Assembly (NCBI GenBank): GCA_016786615.1
Contig: JAEUVX010000002.1
Coordinates: 656,895-720,894 of the forward strand
DNA: 64,000 bases
Origin: Flavipsychrobacter sp.
Lineage (GTDB): Bacteria; Bacteroidota; Bacteroidia; Chitinophagales; Chitinophagaceae
Direction of reading: 5' to 3'
Within the stretch, counting starts at the first letter, position 1, and each line of letters opens with the position of its first letter. Made by a program: the position numbers and the translations under genes. Below are positions 16,688-24,820 of this stretch, piece after piece. The notes beneath the pieces were generated by a model, which was given only the letters and a program-made list of their open reading frames with translations, was not told where the DNA came from and did no database searches.

Positions 16688-16770
16688 AGTAAAACACCAT
16701 ACCCCTAATCGGGCTTAGTTGATATAAATATTAATTAACTGCGAACTGAGAGTTATATACGCTATTAAAG

Positions 16771-16799
16771 AAAAAAGTCCCCTTTAGGGGATTTAGGGG
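16771..16799 (-). repeat. Bacteroidota-type CCCCTAAA hairpin element, probable feoA terminator
   Basis: TCCCC-TTTA-GGGGA at 16778-16791 is followed by a second TTTAGGGG. Read on the minus strand it is ACCCCTAAATCCCC, then a hairpin, then ACTTTTTT. This type of motif is found repeatedly between genes in many Bacteroidota. Here it can act as the terminator of feoA, whose stop is 9 nt upstream. Confidence 0.65.
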
Positions 16800-16807
16800 T
16801 TGGATTG

Positions 16808-17056
16808 CTATGAGTTCACCGTCACCCAGATATTATCGGCATCCTGCTTACGGATGCTCAGGTAGTAGCCCGCTATCTGTATAGCCATAGGGTCGCCCAT
16901 TGGGGCTATCATTTCTATCCATACAGGCTCACCGGGTATGCAGCCCATCTCCATCAATGTCAGCTTAAAATCGGTCTGATCGTGCTCTTTTATCACAGCC
17001 CTGACACCCTTTTGCAATTCCGACAGGCGCATTGTTTTGACTTCTGCTACACTCAT
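16808..17056 (-). CDS. FeoA-domain protein
   Basis: An 82-aa SH3-like protein: MRLSELQKGVRAVIKEH, LTLMEMGCIPGEPVWIEM, APMGDPMAIQIAGYYLSIRKQDADNIWV, the full FeoA pattern. FeoA assists the FeoB ferrous-iron transporter at its cytoplasmic side. No feoB gene lies on either side here, so FeoB is elsewhere or this is a stand-alone FeoA-like protein. A consensus -7 box ends 5 nt before the ATG, predicting a leaderless message. It is divergent from ybeY. Confidence 0.92.
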   Translation of the reverse strand: MSVAEVKTMRLSELQKGVRAVIKEHDQTDFKLTLMEMGCIPGEPVWIEMIAPMGDPMAIQIAGYYLSIRKQDADNIWVTVNS

Positions 17057-17061
17057 TGCTA

Positions 17062-17069
17062 CAAAAATA
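17062..17069 (-). promoter_or_regulatory. -7 element directly in front of feoA
   Basis: TATTTTTG on the minus strand followed by TAGCA and the ATG. This is the same 5-nt spacing seen at nadD. Confidence 0.6.
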
Positions 17070-17124
17070 CGCCAACATAGCAGCTACACCTAAAAAATAT
17101 GCGACCTTTGCACAAATTTTAACC

Positions 17125-17556
17125 ATGCCTGCAAGGTTTTACGAACAGGAAGTAAGCTCGAAACTTAAAGACAAGCGCAAACTCAGTGCTTTTCTGGATA
17201 CATTGGTACAAAAGCACCGTAAAAAGGTAAAGCATACACAGCTTACCTATATTTTTTGCGATGATGCGTACCTGTTGCAAATTAACCAGCAGTTTCTGAA
17301 CCACAATACATTTACGGATATCATTACTTTCGACCTCAGCGAGACAGAAGATACACTGCAAGGCGAAATATACATCAGCACAGAGCGTGTGGCTGAAAAC
17401 GCGGCTAAGTTTGACAAAACCTATATAGACGAGCTGCACCGCGTTATATTCCATGGTGCATTACATCTATGCGGCTTCAAAGACAAAACACCTGCCGACC
17501 GGGATGAAATGCGACGCAAAGAAGACCTAAGCCTGAAACAATACTTTAAAGATTAG
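17125..17556 (+). CDS. ybeY: Endoribonuclease YbeY (16S rRNA maturation)
   Basis: The start is placed at the ATG at 17125 (143 aa). The -7-like GACCTTTG at 17103-17110 lies inside the longer frame, so the upstream codons are not transcribed. The core motifs are FTDIITFDLSE, GEIYIS and the metal site HRVIFHGALHLCGFKDKTPADRDEM. Two His ligands are present, but the third His of the proteobacterial HxxxH-x5-H motif is replaced by the FKDK segment, a substitution I have also seen in other Bacteroidota. The enzyme processes rRNA 3' ends and surveys ribosomes. The rluA-type gene follows 3 nt later. Confidence 0.93.
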   Translation: MPARFYEQEVSSKLKDKRKLSAFLDTLVQKHRKKVKHTQLTYIFCDDAYLLQINQQFLNHNTFTDIITFDLSETEDTLQGEIYISTERVAENAAKFDKTYIDELHRVIFHGALHLCGFKDKTPADRDEMRRKEDLSLKQYFKD

Positions 17557-17559
17557 TAC

Positions 17560-18285
17560 ATGCAGATAGATATTTTATACCAGGATGATGACATGATTGT
17601 GGTAAACAAGCCCGCAGGTGTACTCGTTATCCCAGATCGCTTTAACAGCGACCTGCCATCATTGAACCGCATGCTCGAAACCAAACTCGGGCAGCAGATA
17701 TGGGTAGTGCATCGCCTCGACCGTGATACGAGTGGTGTTATATGCTTTGCGAAAAATGAACAGACACACCGTTATCTCTCCAAGCTGTTTGAAGCACATG
17801 AAGTCGGTAAGTTTTATGCGGGTATTGTTACAGGCAGGGTAATACCTGAAGAAGGCCGTATTGAAGCACCTATTGCCGAACACCCGGGTAAAAAAGGAAT
17901 GATGGTGGTAGCCAAGAAGGGCAAAGCATCTGTTACCGATTATAAAGTTGTAGAGCAATGGGGACTGTACTCTCTGATGCAGTTTCAGATACACACCGGC
18001 CGCACACACCAGATACGTGTGCACATGCAGTCTATTGGCCACCCTATAGCCTGCGATGAAATCTATGGAGATGGCAAACCTTTCCTGCTATCTGCTATAA
18101 AAAAGAAGTATAAACTATCAGAAAAGGAAGAAACAGAACGCCCGTTACTGAACAGGCTGGCACTGCATGCTTACAAGCTGATATTATACAAAGAAGACGG
18201 TACTGAAATAAATGTAGAAGCCCCGATACCAAAAGATATGGCTGCATGTATCAATCAATTAAACAAATGGAGCAAAAGCCGATAA
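17560..18285 (+). CDS. RluA-family pseudouridine synthase
   Basis: The 241-aa enzyme carries the catalytic motif HRLDRDTSGVICFAK with the active-site Asp in RLDRDTSG, then the FYAGIVTGRV strand, ADRRIE-like PIAEHPG, and QIHTGRTHQIRVHMQSIGHPIACDEIYG. There is no S4 domain at the N-terminus, so it belongs to the short TruC/RluA-like branch that modifies tRNA or 23S rRNA; the exact target is not deducible. It is directly downstream of ybeY (3 nt) and surely co-transcribed, giving an RNA-maturation operon. Confidence 0.93.
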   Translation: MQIDILYQDDDMIVVNKPAGVLVIPDRFNSDLPSLNRMLETKLGQQIWVVHRLDRDTSGVICFAKNEQTHRYLSKLFEAHEVGKFYAGIVTGRVIPEEGRIEAPIAEHPGKKGMMVVAKKGKASVTDYKVVEQWGLYSLMQFQIHTGRTHQIRVHMQSIGHPIACDEIYGDGKPFLLSAIKKKYKLSEKEETERPLLNRLALHAYKLILYKEDGTEINVEAPIPKDMAACINQLNKWSKSR

Positions 18286-18290
18286 TCAAT

Positions 18291-18298
18291 TACCTTTG
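18291..18298 (+). promoter_or_regulatory. -7 element of the gldC promoter
   Basis: An exact TACCTTTG, 44 nt before the gldC ATG and just behind the pseudouridine synthase stop. It marks a new transcription unit. Confidence 0.6.
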
Positions 18299-18342
18299 CA
18301 ATCCACTTTTGAATTACGAATATTTATTTTTGAATTAACAAT

Positions 18343-18690
18343 ATGAAATCTAACATAAACATACAGGTAGAACTGGACGAGGACAAAATGCCGCACACCA
18401 TTGAATGGAATGCACCGGGTGGTGGTGTTGACGATATGCAGGGTGCTAAAGCCATATTACTGGGCCTGTGGGACGGTGAAGAAAAATCTGCACTTCGTAT
18501 AGATTTGTGGACTAAGAAAATGATGGTAGATGAAATGAACGATTTTTTCTACCAGACAATATTCGGCATGGCAGATACATATATGCGCGCTACAAAAAAT
18601 GCAGAATTGGCAGCGGAAATCAAAAACTTCGCTAAAGACTTTCTGAAGAAAGCAAGTGACGCATTGGAACAACAGGAAGAAAATAATTAA
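18343..18690 (+). CDS. gldC: Gliding motility protein GldC
   Basis: The 115-aa cytoplasmic protein begins MKSNINIQVELDEDKMPHTIEW and contains ILLGLWDGEEKSALRIDLWTKKMMVDEMNDFFYQT, the conserved GldC core, followed by a helical acidic tail. GldC belongs to the gliding/T9SS-associated set of Bacteroidota. In Flavobacterium it supports but is not the motor of gliding, and it is kept in many non-gliding species. It is followed 19 nt later by the YqeY-like gene, with cvpA and pabA behind. Confidence 0.93.
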   Translation: MKSNINIQVELDEDKMPHTIEWNAPGGGVDDMQGAKAILLGLWDGEEKSALRIDLWTKKMMVDEMNDFFYQTIFGMADTYMRATKNAELAAEIKNFAKDFLKKASDALEQQEENN

Positions 18691-18709
18691 CCATTCAACT
18701 TTTATAGAA

Positions 18710-19162
18710 ATGTCATTAGAGCAAAAAGTAATGGAAGAAATGAAAGGTGCTATGCGCGCGAAAGACGAAGCGGCATTACGCACCCTGCGTGCCATCAAAG
18801 CAGCTATACTGATTGAAAAAACATCGGGCAGCGGCACTGAGATGACCGAAGCTGATGAAACTAAAATGCTGCAAAAAATGGCAAAACAACGCCGCGATTC
18901 GCTGGACATTTTCGTGCAGCAAAACCGCGAAGACCTTGCCGCTAAAGAGCGTGAAGAACTGGCTATCATAGAACGTTTTTTGCCTGAGCAAATGGGTGCT
19001 GAGGAATTGCAGAAAATAATAAAAGAAATCATGACACAGGTTGGCGCTTCTTCTCCCGCAGATATGGGCAAGGTAATGGGTGTAGCCAGCAAACAACTGG
19101 CAGGAAAAGCCGATGGCAAACTGATATCTGAAACAGTAAAACAATTGCTGGCACAAGGGTAG
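18710..19162 (+). CDS. GatB/YqeY-domain protein
   Basis: The 150-aa protein starts at the ATG at 18710 (MSLEQKVMEEMKGAMRAKDE). An earlier in-frame ATG at 18656 overlaps gldC and adds residues not found in the family. The helical YqeY pattern is clear: LRTLRAIKAAILIEKTSG, KMLQKMAKQRRDSLDIF, FLPEQMGAEELQKIIKE, GKVMGVASKQLAGKADGKLISETVKQLL. YqeY corresponds to the tRNA-binding tail domain of GatB and binds tRNA; its cellular role is not settled. It sits between gldC and cvpA. Confidence 0.92.
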   Translation: MSLEQKVMEEMKGAMRAKDEAALRTLRAIKAAILIEKTSGSGTEMTEADETKMLQKMAKQRRDSLDIFVQQNREDLAAKEREELAIIERFLPEQMGAEELQKIIKEIMTQVGASSPADMGKVMGVASKQLAGKADGKLISETVKQLLAQG

Positions 19163-19166
19163 TACA

Positions 19167-19712
19167 ATGATACTCGACGTAATTGGTATCATACTGCTCA
19201 TTATATTTTTTGTACGCGGCTACATGAAGGGATTCATCGTAGCCGCGTTCGCCGTTATATCCATAATAGTAGCTATCATTGTTTCTCTCAAGCTTTCTGA
19301 AAAGCTTGCTACGCTGCTGCTGGAAAATAAAATCATCACATCGGGTTGGGCACAACCCATCAGCTACATAGCCATCTTCTTTGGTGTAGTACTACTGATA
19401 CGCCTGCTGGCAAAAGCATTGGAAACAACGCTGGACCTTGCCATGATTGGCTGGATAAACAAACTATCGGGCGGATTATTGTATAGTTTTATGATTGCTA
19501 TGGTATGGAGTTCCCTGCTTTGGATTGCAAATAAAATGCAGCTCATCAGTGCTGCTACCATTAGTTCGTCCATCACTTACCCATACTTCATCAAACTCGC
19601 ACCGTGGGTGCTGCATCATATAGGTGCATTGATGCCTGTTGCCAAAGATGTTTTCAACGACCTTGAAGTATTTTTCAAAAAAGTAAACGACTATGTGGGT
19701 ACTGATAGATAA
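19167..19712 (+). CDS. CvpA-family membrane protein
   Basis: This 181-aa inner-membrane protein has four transmembrane helices (about 4-24, 27-48, 65-88, 104-125). The first part matches CvpA: LDVIGIILLIIFFVRGYMKGFI. In enterobacteria CvpA is needed for colicin V production and bile resistance; its molecular function is unclear. Its 3' end overlaps the start of pabA by 20 bp, so translation of the two is coupled. Confidence 0.88.
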   Translation: MILDVIGIILLIIFFVRGYMKGFIVAAFAVISIIVAIIVSLKLSEKLATLLLENKIITSGWAQPISYIAIFFGVVLLIRLLAKALETTLDLAMIGWINKLSGGLLYSFMIAMVWSSLLWIANKMQLISAATISSSITYPYFIKLAPWVLHHIGALMPVAKDVFNDLEVFFKKVNDYVGTDR

Positions 19713-20259
19713 CTACGATTCGTTTACATACATACTGCACCACTACCTGTTGCAAACAGGCAATGATTGTGTTGTGCATCGCAATGATGAAATAACACTT
19801 GAACAACTGATTGCACTCAATCCATCGCGCCTAATCATTTCTCCAGGACCTGAAACACCTGTACAGGCGGGCATTACCATGCAGGCAGTTGCACATTTCG
19901 CAGATAAGATTCCTGTATTGGGCGTATGCCTCGGGCATCAGGCATTGGGTATGCACTTTGGTGCGCAACTGGTACACGCCCCTTACCCTATGCATGGCAA
20001 AACGAGCAGTGTCACACATACATCGCACCCGTTGTTCGATGGTATCAGCAATCCCTTTACAGTGATGCGTTACCACTCACTTGCTATCAATCATTTGGAT
20101 GGTACAGGCTTGCAAAGCATAGCCATTGCAGACGATGACGGCGCCATCATGGCACTGGCACACGAAACGCTGCCATGCATCGGCATACAGTTTCACCCCG
20201 AAAGCATTGGCACGCCAGATGGTTTACAAATACTAAAGAATTGGGCTAAGCTGTTTTAG
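19693..20259 (+). CDS. pabA: Aminodeoxychorismate/anthranilate synthase glutamine amidotransferase subunit
   Basis: The 188-aa class I glutamine amidotransferase begins VLIDNYDSFTYIL, the TrpG/PabA start. It has the oxyanion and nucleophile motif GVCLGHQALG with the catalytic Cys and the HPES His-Glu dyad near the C-terminus. It supplies ammonia to PabB (folate) or TrpE (tryptophan); with no trp genes nearby the folate role is somewhat more likely. It overlaps cvpA at the 5' end by 20 bp and the convergent lycopene-cyclase gene at the 3' end by 14 bp. Confidence 0.88.
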   Translation: MWVLIDNYDSFTYILHHYLLQTGNDCVVHRNDEITLEQLIALNPSRLIISPGPETPVQAGITMQAVAHFADKIPVLGVCLGHQALGMHFGAQLVHAPYPMHGKTSSVTHTSHPLFDGISNPFTVMRYHSLAINHLDGTGLQSIAIADDDGAIMALAHETLPCIGIQFHPESIGTPDGLQILKNWAKLF

Positions 20260-20944
20260 CACGCCTGCCACGCATCCACTCCATACCCCACACATTTCCC
20301 AGCATCAGCAACATACCGTAGAAGCAATCTTCGAAAGGAATAGTATATATGCGTATGCCCAGATTTTCAGCATCGTCATACATCACCACAGGTAGTGCTG
20401 TCAGGAAACCATTTACAATAAGAAAAGGTAAAAGACTGATGATATAACAAACCACAAACGCAGCAGCATTGAACGTGGGAAACCTGTTGCGCATAACGTA
20501 GAGCAATATCATTGCAAAACCGCACAGGCTGAATGCGCTGAATGTATAGGCACGATAACTGTTCATAAACCCTACTGCAAGCACTGCTATGCCCAACCAC
20601 AGTATCACATTCCAACCCCAGTCTTTCTTCTGCCTGAAGGGAAAATAACAAAGCAGACATTCGTAAATGAACACACAACTATATGGCACTACCAGAAAAA
20701 ATGCCCATTCTTCAATCGGCAGCCCTGCCAGCTTTATGCCGGTTATGTAAGTATCATTAAAACTCCAGACTCCCATTGCCGTAAACCACACATCCCATGC
20801 AATGAACAATGCACCCGTACCCAGCAACCCAACCCACAGGTTTTTCCATTGCTTGTAGAAAGCAACTTTTTTATCGAAGCTCAGCAAGAATGGAAAGAGT
20901 ACTGTCAGTACATCTATCAGTAGATAAGTATAATGGGGATTCAT
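20246..20944 (-). CDS. Lycopene cyclase-domain protein (CrtYcd type)
   Basis: The 232-aa polytopic protein consists of two related halves of three to four helices each. The first carries the diagnostic LAGLPIEEWAFFLVVPYSCVFIYE with the essential Glu pair, and the second carries IYTIPFEDCFYGMLLML. This is the heterodimeric CrtYc/CrtYd cyclase fold fused in one chain. It cyclises lycopene ends to beta-ionone rings. It is the last gene of the minus-strand carotenoid operon; crtB, crtI and crtE are not in the window. The stop codon lies inside the 3' end of convergent pabA. Confidence 0.88.
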   Translation of the reverse strand: MNPHYTYLLIDVLTVLFPFLLSFDKKVAFYKQWKNLWVGLLGTGALFIAWDVWFTAMGVWSFNDTYITGIKLAGLPIEEWAFFLVVPYSCVFIYECLLCYFPFRQKKDWGWNVILWLGIAVLAVGFMNSYRAYTFSAFSLCGFAMILLYVMRNRFPTFNAAAFVVCYIISLLPFLIVNGFLTALPVVMYDDAENLGIRIYTIPFEDCFYGMLLMLGNVWGMEWMRGRRAKTA

Positions 20945-20970
20945 TGGCTAAGTGTGGGTATAAATATACA

Positions 20971-21486
20971 CTATGCCGCCGTATGTAATTGCTTGGGCGT
21001 TACTTGTTGTTGTTCTGTTTGGCGCGCTTCATCATGTTTCACCTTGTCCCAGTAGCGGATAGGCACTATCAACAGCCCGAAAGACTCACCACCTTGTTTT
21101 TCGCGGTGCTTATGATGCATCTTATGCGCCCAGCGCATCACTTTTATGTAGCGATTGTTGCTTTTCGCAAACCATTTAAAGCGTTGGTGAATAATGACAT
21201 CGTGCACCAGAAAATAGCACCAGCCATAGATGAAGATACCCACTCCTATAGCTGCCAGCCAATACATCTGATCCATCAGGCCATACATAATGCTCAGCCA
21301 GCTTGGTATCGCGAATATCAAAAAGAAAGCATCGTTTTTCTGAAATGGGTGATAGCCCCCGTCGTGGTGGTCTTCGTGCAGAAACCACAGAAACCCATGC
21401 ATCACGTACTTATGGGCAAACCAAGCTACAAACTCCATTAAGAGGAATGCAGCGGCTACTATCAGTATATAAACTACCCAATTCAT
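20971..21486 (-). CDS. crtZ: Beta-carotene hydroxylase (CrtZ-like, fatty-acid hydroxylase superfamily)
   Basis: The start is set at the ATG at 21484-21486 (171 aa), which overlaps the upstream gene's stop as ATGA. The di-iron histidine clusters are visible: HKYVMH, HEDHHDGGYH, HDVIIHQRF and HKMHHKHREKQGGESFGLL. Several transmembrane helices surround them. It hydroxylates C3 of beta-ionone rings, giving zeaxanthin- or myxol-type end groups. It lies between the CruF-like and cyclase genes, so the product is probably a hydroxylated, mono- or bicyclic carotenoid. The C-terminal Gln-rich tail is not conserved. Confidence 0.92.
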   Translation of the reverse strand: MNWVVYILIVAAAFLLMEFVAWFAHKYVMHGFLWFLHEDHHDGGYHPFQKNDAFFLIFAIPSWLSIMYGLMDQMYWLAAIGVGIFIYGWCYFLVHDVIIHQRFKWFAKSNNRYIKVMRWAHKMHHKHREKQGGESFGLLIVPIRYWDKVKHDEARQTEQQQVTPKQLHTAA

Positions 21487-22112
21487 AACACTATTCTCAG
21501 CAGGATGAAGAATACTAACTGTATTAAAAACAACCACAGGCTGAAATTGTTCGCAGTAATCTTCATTTTATTTGCCAGCAGGGCTATCCGCAGGCTTATC
21601 AGAAACCAACACAGGTAATTATACAAAGGTATCACACCGCCCTGCCATTGCCAATAACCCAGCTTTATGGCTACGGGCTCCATCACCCAGTCGTATGCAG
21701 TAGCTACTGCCGCAGCTATCAGACTCTGTTGCAGTGGTTTATCGCTGATTTTTGATGCTACTGCTATAGCACCTATCAATACCACTACCCAGTTCATGCC
21801 TATCAGCAATGGCACACCCGATAGCTTAGGCCCCAATACCATACCATAGCTATAGTGCCCGAATACCAAACCGGTGTGCACACCAGCCGCCTCTGCTACA
21901 AAACCTATCAGGTAGGCAATGACTGCCCACTTGGCAAATTGCTTTATTTCATTGCTGTAAGATGCTAGTAGCAGGCCTGCCATCAGCAATAAGTGAAAAG
22001 GAGTAGCACTGCTTATGAGCTCATTGTGTAGTATACCAATGCCTGTAAAACCAATAATGTGGAATAGTATTGCAGCCGCAATCAGTATCCGTGTTTTTGT
22101 AATGCTGTTCAT
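21483..22112 (-). CDS. CruF-like carotenoid hydratase (PF04240)
   Basis: The 209-aa membrane protein has six or seven helices with the family segments FVAEAAGVHTGLVFGHYSYGMVLGPKL, PLLIGMNWVVVL, TAYDWVMEPVAIKLGYWQW and IPLYNYLCWFL. In CruF the acidic residues of these motifs hydrate the 1',2' double bond of an acyclic psi end. Together with cyclase and CrtZ this predicts a monocyclic hydroxylated pigment of the saproxanthin or flexixanthin type. Start and stop codons overlap the neighbours (TGATG with the upstream gene, ATGA with crtZ), so translation is coupled throughout. Confidence 0.88.
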   Translation of the reverse strand: MNSITKTRILIAAAILFHIIGFTGIGILHNELISSATPFHLLLMAGLLLASYSNEIKQFAKWAVIAYLIGFVAEAAGVHTGLVFGHYSYGMVLGPKLSGVPLLIGMNWVVVLIGAIAVASKISDKPLQQSLIAAAVATAYDWVMEPVAIKLGYWQWQGGVIPLYNYLCWFLISLRIALLANKMKITANNFSLWLFLIQLVFFILLRIVL

Positions 22113-23965
22113 CAGTAACTATTACAAAATTTCACCAGTGCTTGTTCAGCTTCTTTATAACCAAGATTGCGTGCTTTGTTCAAATCATGACAAGGCATCT
22201 GCCCGGCCAGTTGTTTTGCCATACCTCGCCAGTACCATGCCTCGCCGTTGTTGGCATTCTTTTCTATCACCAGGCTGAAGTCGTGTATCGCTGCATTATA
22301 GTCGTGCAGGTTAATCTGTGTAACACCTCGCCTGATATAAAACAGCGGATCGCCGTCGCCATATTCTATAGCTTTGTTGTAGCTGGCAATAGCCGTTTCG
22401 TAATTACCGTTTTGCTCCAGGCAGTTGCCCATTATAAAATGCGCCCTTGCATTCCGCGGTTCTGCAGCCAGTACTTTCTCCACATCCTGCATGGCCTGAA
22501 GTGGATGCCCTGCCTGTTGGTGCAATAATGCACGAGAGAATAATGCTTTCGGGTATTCTTTAAGTGCTATGCATTTATCAAGTGCCAGTGCAGCTTCCGA
22601 TAGCTCTCCTTTGCGCAGGTGCAGCACACCTTTGTTATACCATGCTTTGTAGTTGTTGGCATCCAGTGTCACAGCCTTATCTATATACTCCATAGCAGAT
22701 ATATAATCGCCCTCTTTCATATACACACCGCCAAGGCTGCTTTGTGCCACTGCAGAATTTGGGAATGTTTCAGTGATAGCTTGCCAGAATTGTTTTTCAG
22801 ATTGCCATATATCATTTCGCTGATAGGTCATCACAGCAAACACTACAGACAGTACACTAAGCACGATAAGCGGTGTTGTTTCTTTCAGCTTCAACCCCAG
22901 CCAGTCAAATGCATATTGTACAAGCGGTATCCATATACCTATACACGCAAGATACATATACCTATCTGCGCGCAGCACATCACCAAACTGTATAAACTGC
23001 AATACCAGTGCTATGTTTACCGAATAGAAAACAATACCACCACATAATACAAACCATTGTTTTCTGTATGCCTGTACTGCTAACGCAGCAATACCAATTG
23101 CCAATAGTGTATATATCCACTGTATTACTCCAAGTTCAGGATATGGGTAAAGCACCGAGGGTTTTACCGGCACTATTAGCTGAATGATGTATTGCACATA
23201 AGCATAGCCTGCATAGCCAATGGTCTGCAAAAACCCATGTTCAGGATGGTGATTCAGGAACTCTCCTGATGCCTGTGCTTTTATGGCTATTATACCTACT
23301 GTTAATGCTATCAACAGCAGTGGCAGTTTTTCTACCCATACTTTCTTTTGGTTCAGCGGACGATGCAGCCATATATCTATAGCCAATAGCGACACCGGCA
23401 ATGCTACAGCCGTTGCTTTTGATAGCATTGCTGCCACAGCTGCCAGCACCACCAGCAATAAGGTTGTTTTCTTTTCTTCTCCCAGGTAGCGTGTATATAG
23501 CCACATAGTCATTATAGAGAAAAAGCCTGAAAGCACATTCTTACGCTCTGCCACCCACGATACGCTCTCTGTTTGTACAGGATGTATGGCAAAAAGCAAA
23601 GCAACAAAAAATGCCACCCATCTATTGCCCTGTATCTTATTTACAAAAGCATACAGCATCAGTGCATTGGCGCTGTGAAGTATAATATTGGTTATGTGGT
23701 ATTGTGCCGGGGCTGTATTGCCTATCAGGTAGTCAATGGCATAAGACACCATCGTCAACGGATGATAGTTACCTATATAAAAGGAAGAAAACCACTTGCT
23801 GATATTTGCAAAGCTTTGGATATCAGTATTGTTAGCAACATAATCAGCATCATCCCAACTGATGAAGCCCGCGCCGAAAACATTGATGTATGTAAATATT
23901 ATAGCTGCCATCAATATGGCAATCTGTAATACTGTAGTATATTTTTGTTCTTGCTGCGGCTTCAT
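22112..23965 (-). CDS. GT-C-fold membrane protein with C-terminal TPR repeats (TMTC/GT39-like)
   Basis: The 617-aa protein has about ten transmembrane helices (residues 10-395). The first periplasmic loop carries FISWDDADYV, the acidic pair of GT-C glycosyltransferases, followed by NYHPLTMVSYAIDYLIG and HPVQTESVSWVAERKNVLSGFF, typical of bacterial TMTC-like proteins. Residues about 410-605 form five to six TPR units. GT-C enzymes use polyprenyl-phosphate sugars to glycosylate proteins or lipids. It is the first gene of the carotenoid operon (TGATG overlap with the CruF-like gene), which hints at a role in pigment or envelope glycosylation, but no substrate can be read from the sequence. Confidence 0.82.
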   Translation of the reverse strand: MKPQQEQKYTTVLQIAILMAAIIFTYINVFGAGFISWDDADYVANNTDIQSFANISKWFSSFYIGNYHPLTMVSYAIDYLIGNTAPAQYHITNIILHSANALMLYAFVNKIQGNRWVAFFVALLFAIHPVQTESVSWVAERKNVLSGFFSIMTMWLYTRYLGEEKKTTLLLVVLAAVAAMLSKATAVALPVSLLAIDIWLHRPLNQKKVWVEKLPLLLIALTVGIIAIKAQASGEFLNHHPEHGFLQTIGYAGYAYVQYIIQLIVPVKPSVLYPYPELGVIQWIYTLLAIGIAALAVQAYRKQWFVLCGGIVFYSVNIALVLQFIQFGDVLRADRYMYLACIGIWIPLVQYAFDWLGLKLKETTPLIVLSVLSVVFAVMTYQRNDIWQSEKQFWQAITETFPNSAVAQSSLGGVYMKEGDYISAMEYIDKAVTLDANNYKAWYNKGVLHLRKGELSEAALALDKCIALKEYPKALFSRALLHQQAGHPLQAMQDVEKVLAAEPRNARAHFIMGNCLEQNGNYETAIASYNKAIEYGDGDPLFYIRRGVTQINLHDYNAAIHDFSLVIEKNANNGEAWYWRGMAKQLAGQMPCHDLNKARNLGYKEAEQALVKFCNSY

Positions 23966-24003
23966 CCGGTTTCTATGTTATAAAACTAATCCTTTTCGGG
24001 CTA

Positions 24004-24759
24004 TTACCATTGCCAGCTTACACTACCATGTGTATAACGCTGCATACTTCCATCGGTTAACTGTACTACAAGCTGCCCTTCGACATTAACACCATTTATC
24101 AAAGCTTCCCATTCCGTTAGCTCATCACTGAAGCGTTGTAACTGCCCCCTGCGATACAGGTATTGATTGTAATGGCGCATCAGGGTTTCATCATCACCAT
24201 TATAAAGATTCTTTAATATATCAGTACGCAAATCGAGTCTAAGCATCCTTATATCAAAAGATTGTCTGTTTTCAAGATACAGAGACGTTGCATAGGGCAA
24301 CGCCGCAGGCATGTCTTCCTGTAATACATTGAGCCCCAGGCCTATAATGCTGTAAGCCCATCGGTTTCCACGTATCACGTTTTCTATCAATACCCCACCT
24401 GCCTTTTTGTCATTAACAATAATATCATTGGGCCATTTGATGCGGATATCGCAGTTTTCACATTTTTTTTGCAAAACCTCGGTTATTGCCACCGTTGCAG
24501 CTACGTTAAAGAGGAATTGACGCTCCAAACTGTGTACAGGTTCTACAATTATGCTCATCAGCAGGCTTTGGCCGGCATTGTCTTGCCATGTCCTGCCGCG
24601 CTGCCCCTTGCCTTGTGTTTGCTCCCGTGCGGTGATTGTCAGCCCCGGCTGTGCCGTATCGGCATCTATCAGGCGCATGGCATAGTTATTGGTACTGTCA
24701 ATAGTATCAAGTTCTATAATCGGGGCGTCGGTTATGTTTTGCAATAAGTGGAGTGCCAA
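24004..24759 (-). CDS. birA: Biotin--[acetyl-CoA-carboxylase] ligase
   Basis: The 251-aa enzyme lacks an N-terminal HTH and is thus the non-regulatory BirA form. It contains DSTNNYAM, the adenylate loop GKGQRGRTW, SLLMSIIV, and IRIKWPNDIIVNDKKAGGVLIE. It attaches biotin to the carboxylase carrier protein. No ATG precedes the essential DSTN motif. The frame is closed by a TAA upstream, so the start must be TTG at 24757-24759 or another near-cognate codon. It is divergent from rsfS. Confidence 0.93.
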   Translation of the reverse strand: MALHLLQNITDAPIIELDTIDSTNNYAMRLIDADTAQPGLTITAREQTQGKGQRGRTWQDNAGQSLLMSIIVEPVHSLERQFLFNVAATVAITEVLQKKCENCDIRIKWPNDIIVNDKKAGGVLIENVIRGNRWAYSIIGLGLNVLQEDMPAALPYATSLYLENRQSFDIRMLRLDLRTDILKNLYNGDDETLMRHYNQYLYRRGQLQRFSDELTEWEALINGVNVEGQLVVQLTDGSMQRYTHGSVSWQW

Positions 24760-24820
24760 AAAGATTATTTAATTTTGAATGAATTACGGATATTGCCAAC
24801 AAAAATAGACTTTTAGCAAT

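Noticed and set aside
16808-17056. FeoA as part of a ferrous-iron uptake operon
   Set aside because: Neither neighbour is feoB or another iron gene; the gene is bounded by its own promoter and a terminator-like element.
17125-17556. YbeY as inactive because the third zinc-ligand His is missing
   Set aside because: The replacement (FKDK in place of the His-containing turn) resembles what I recall from other Bacteroidota YbeY proteins, and the rest of the motif is intact.
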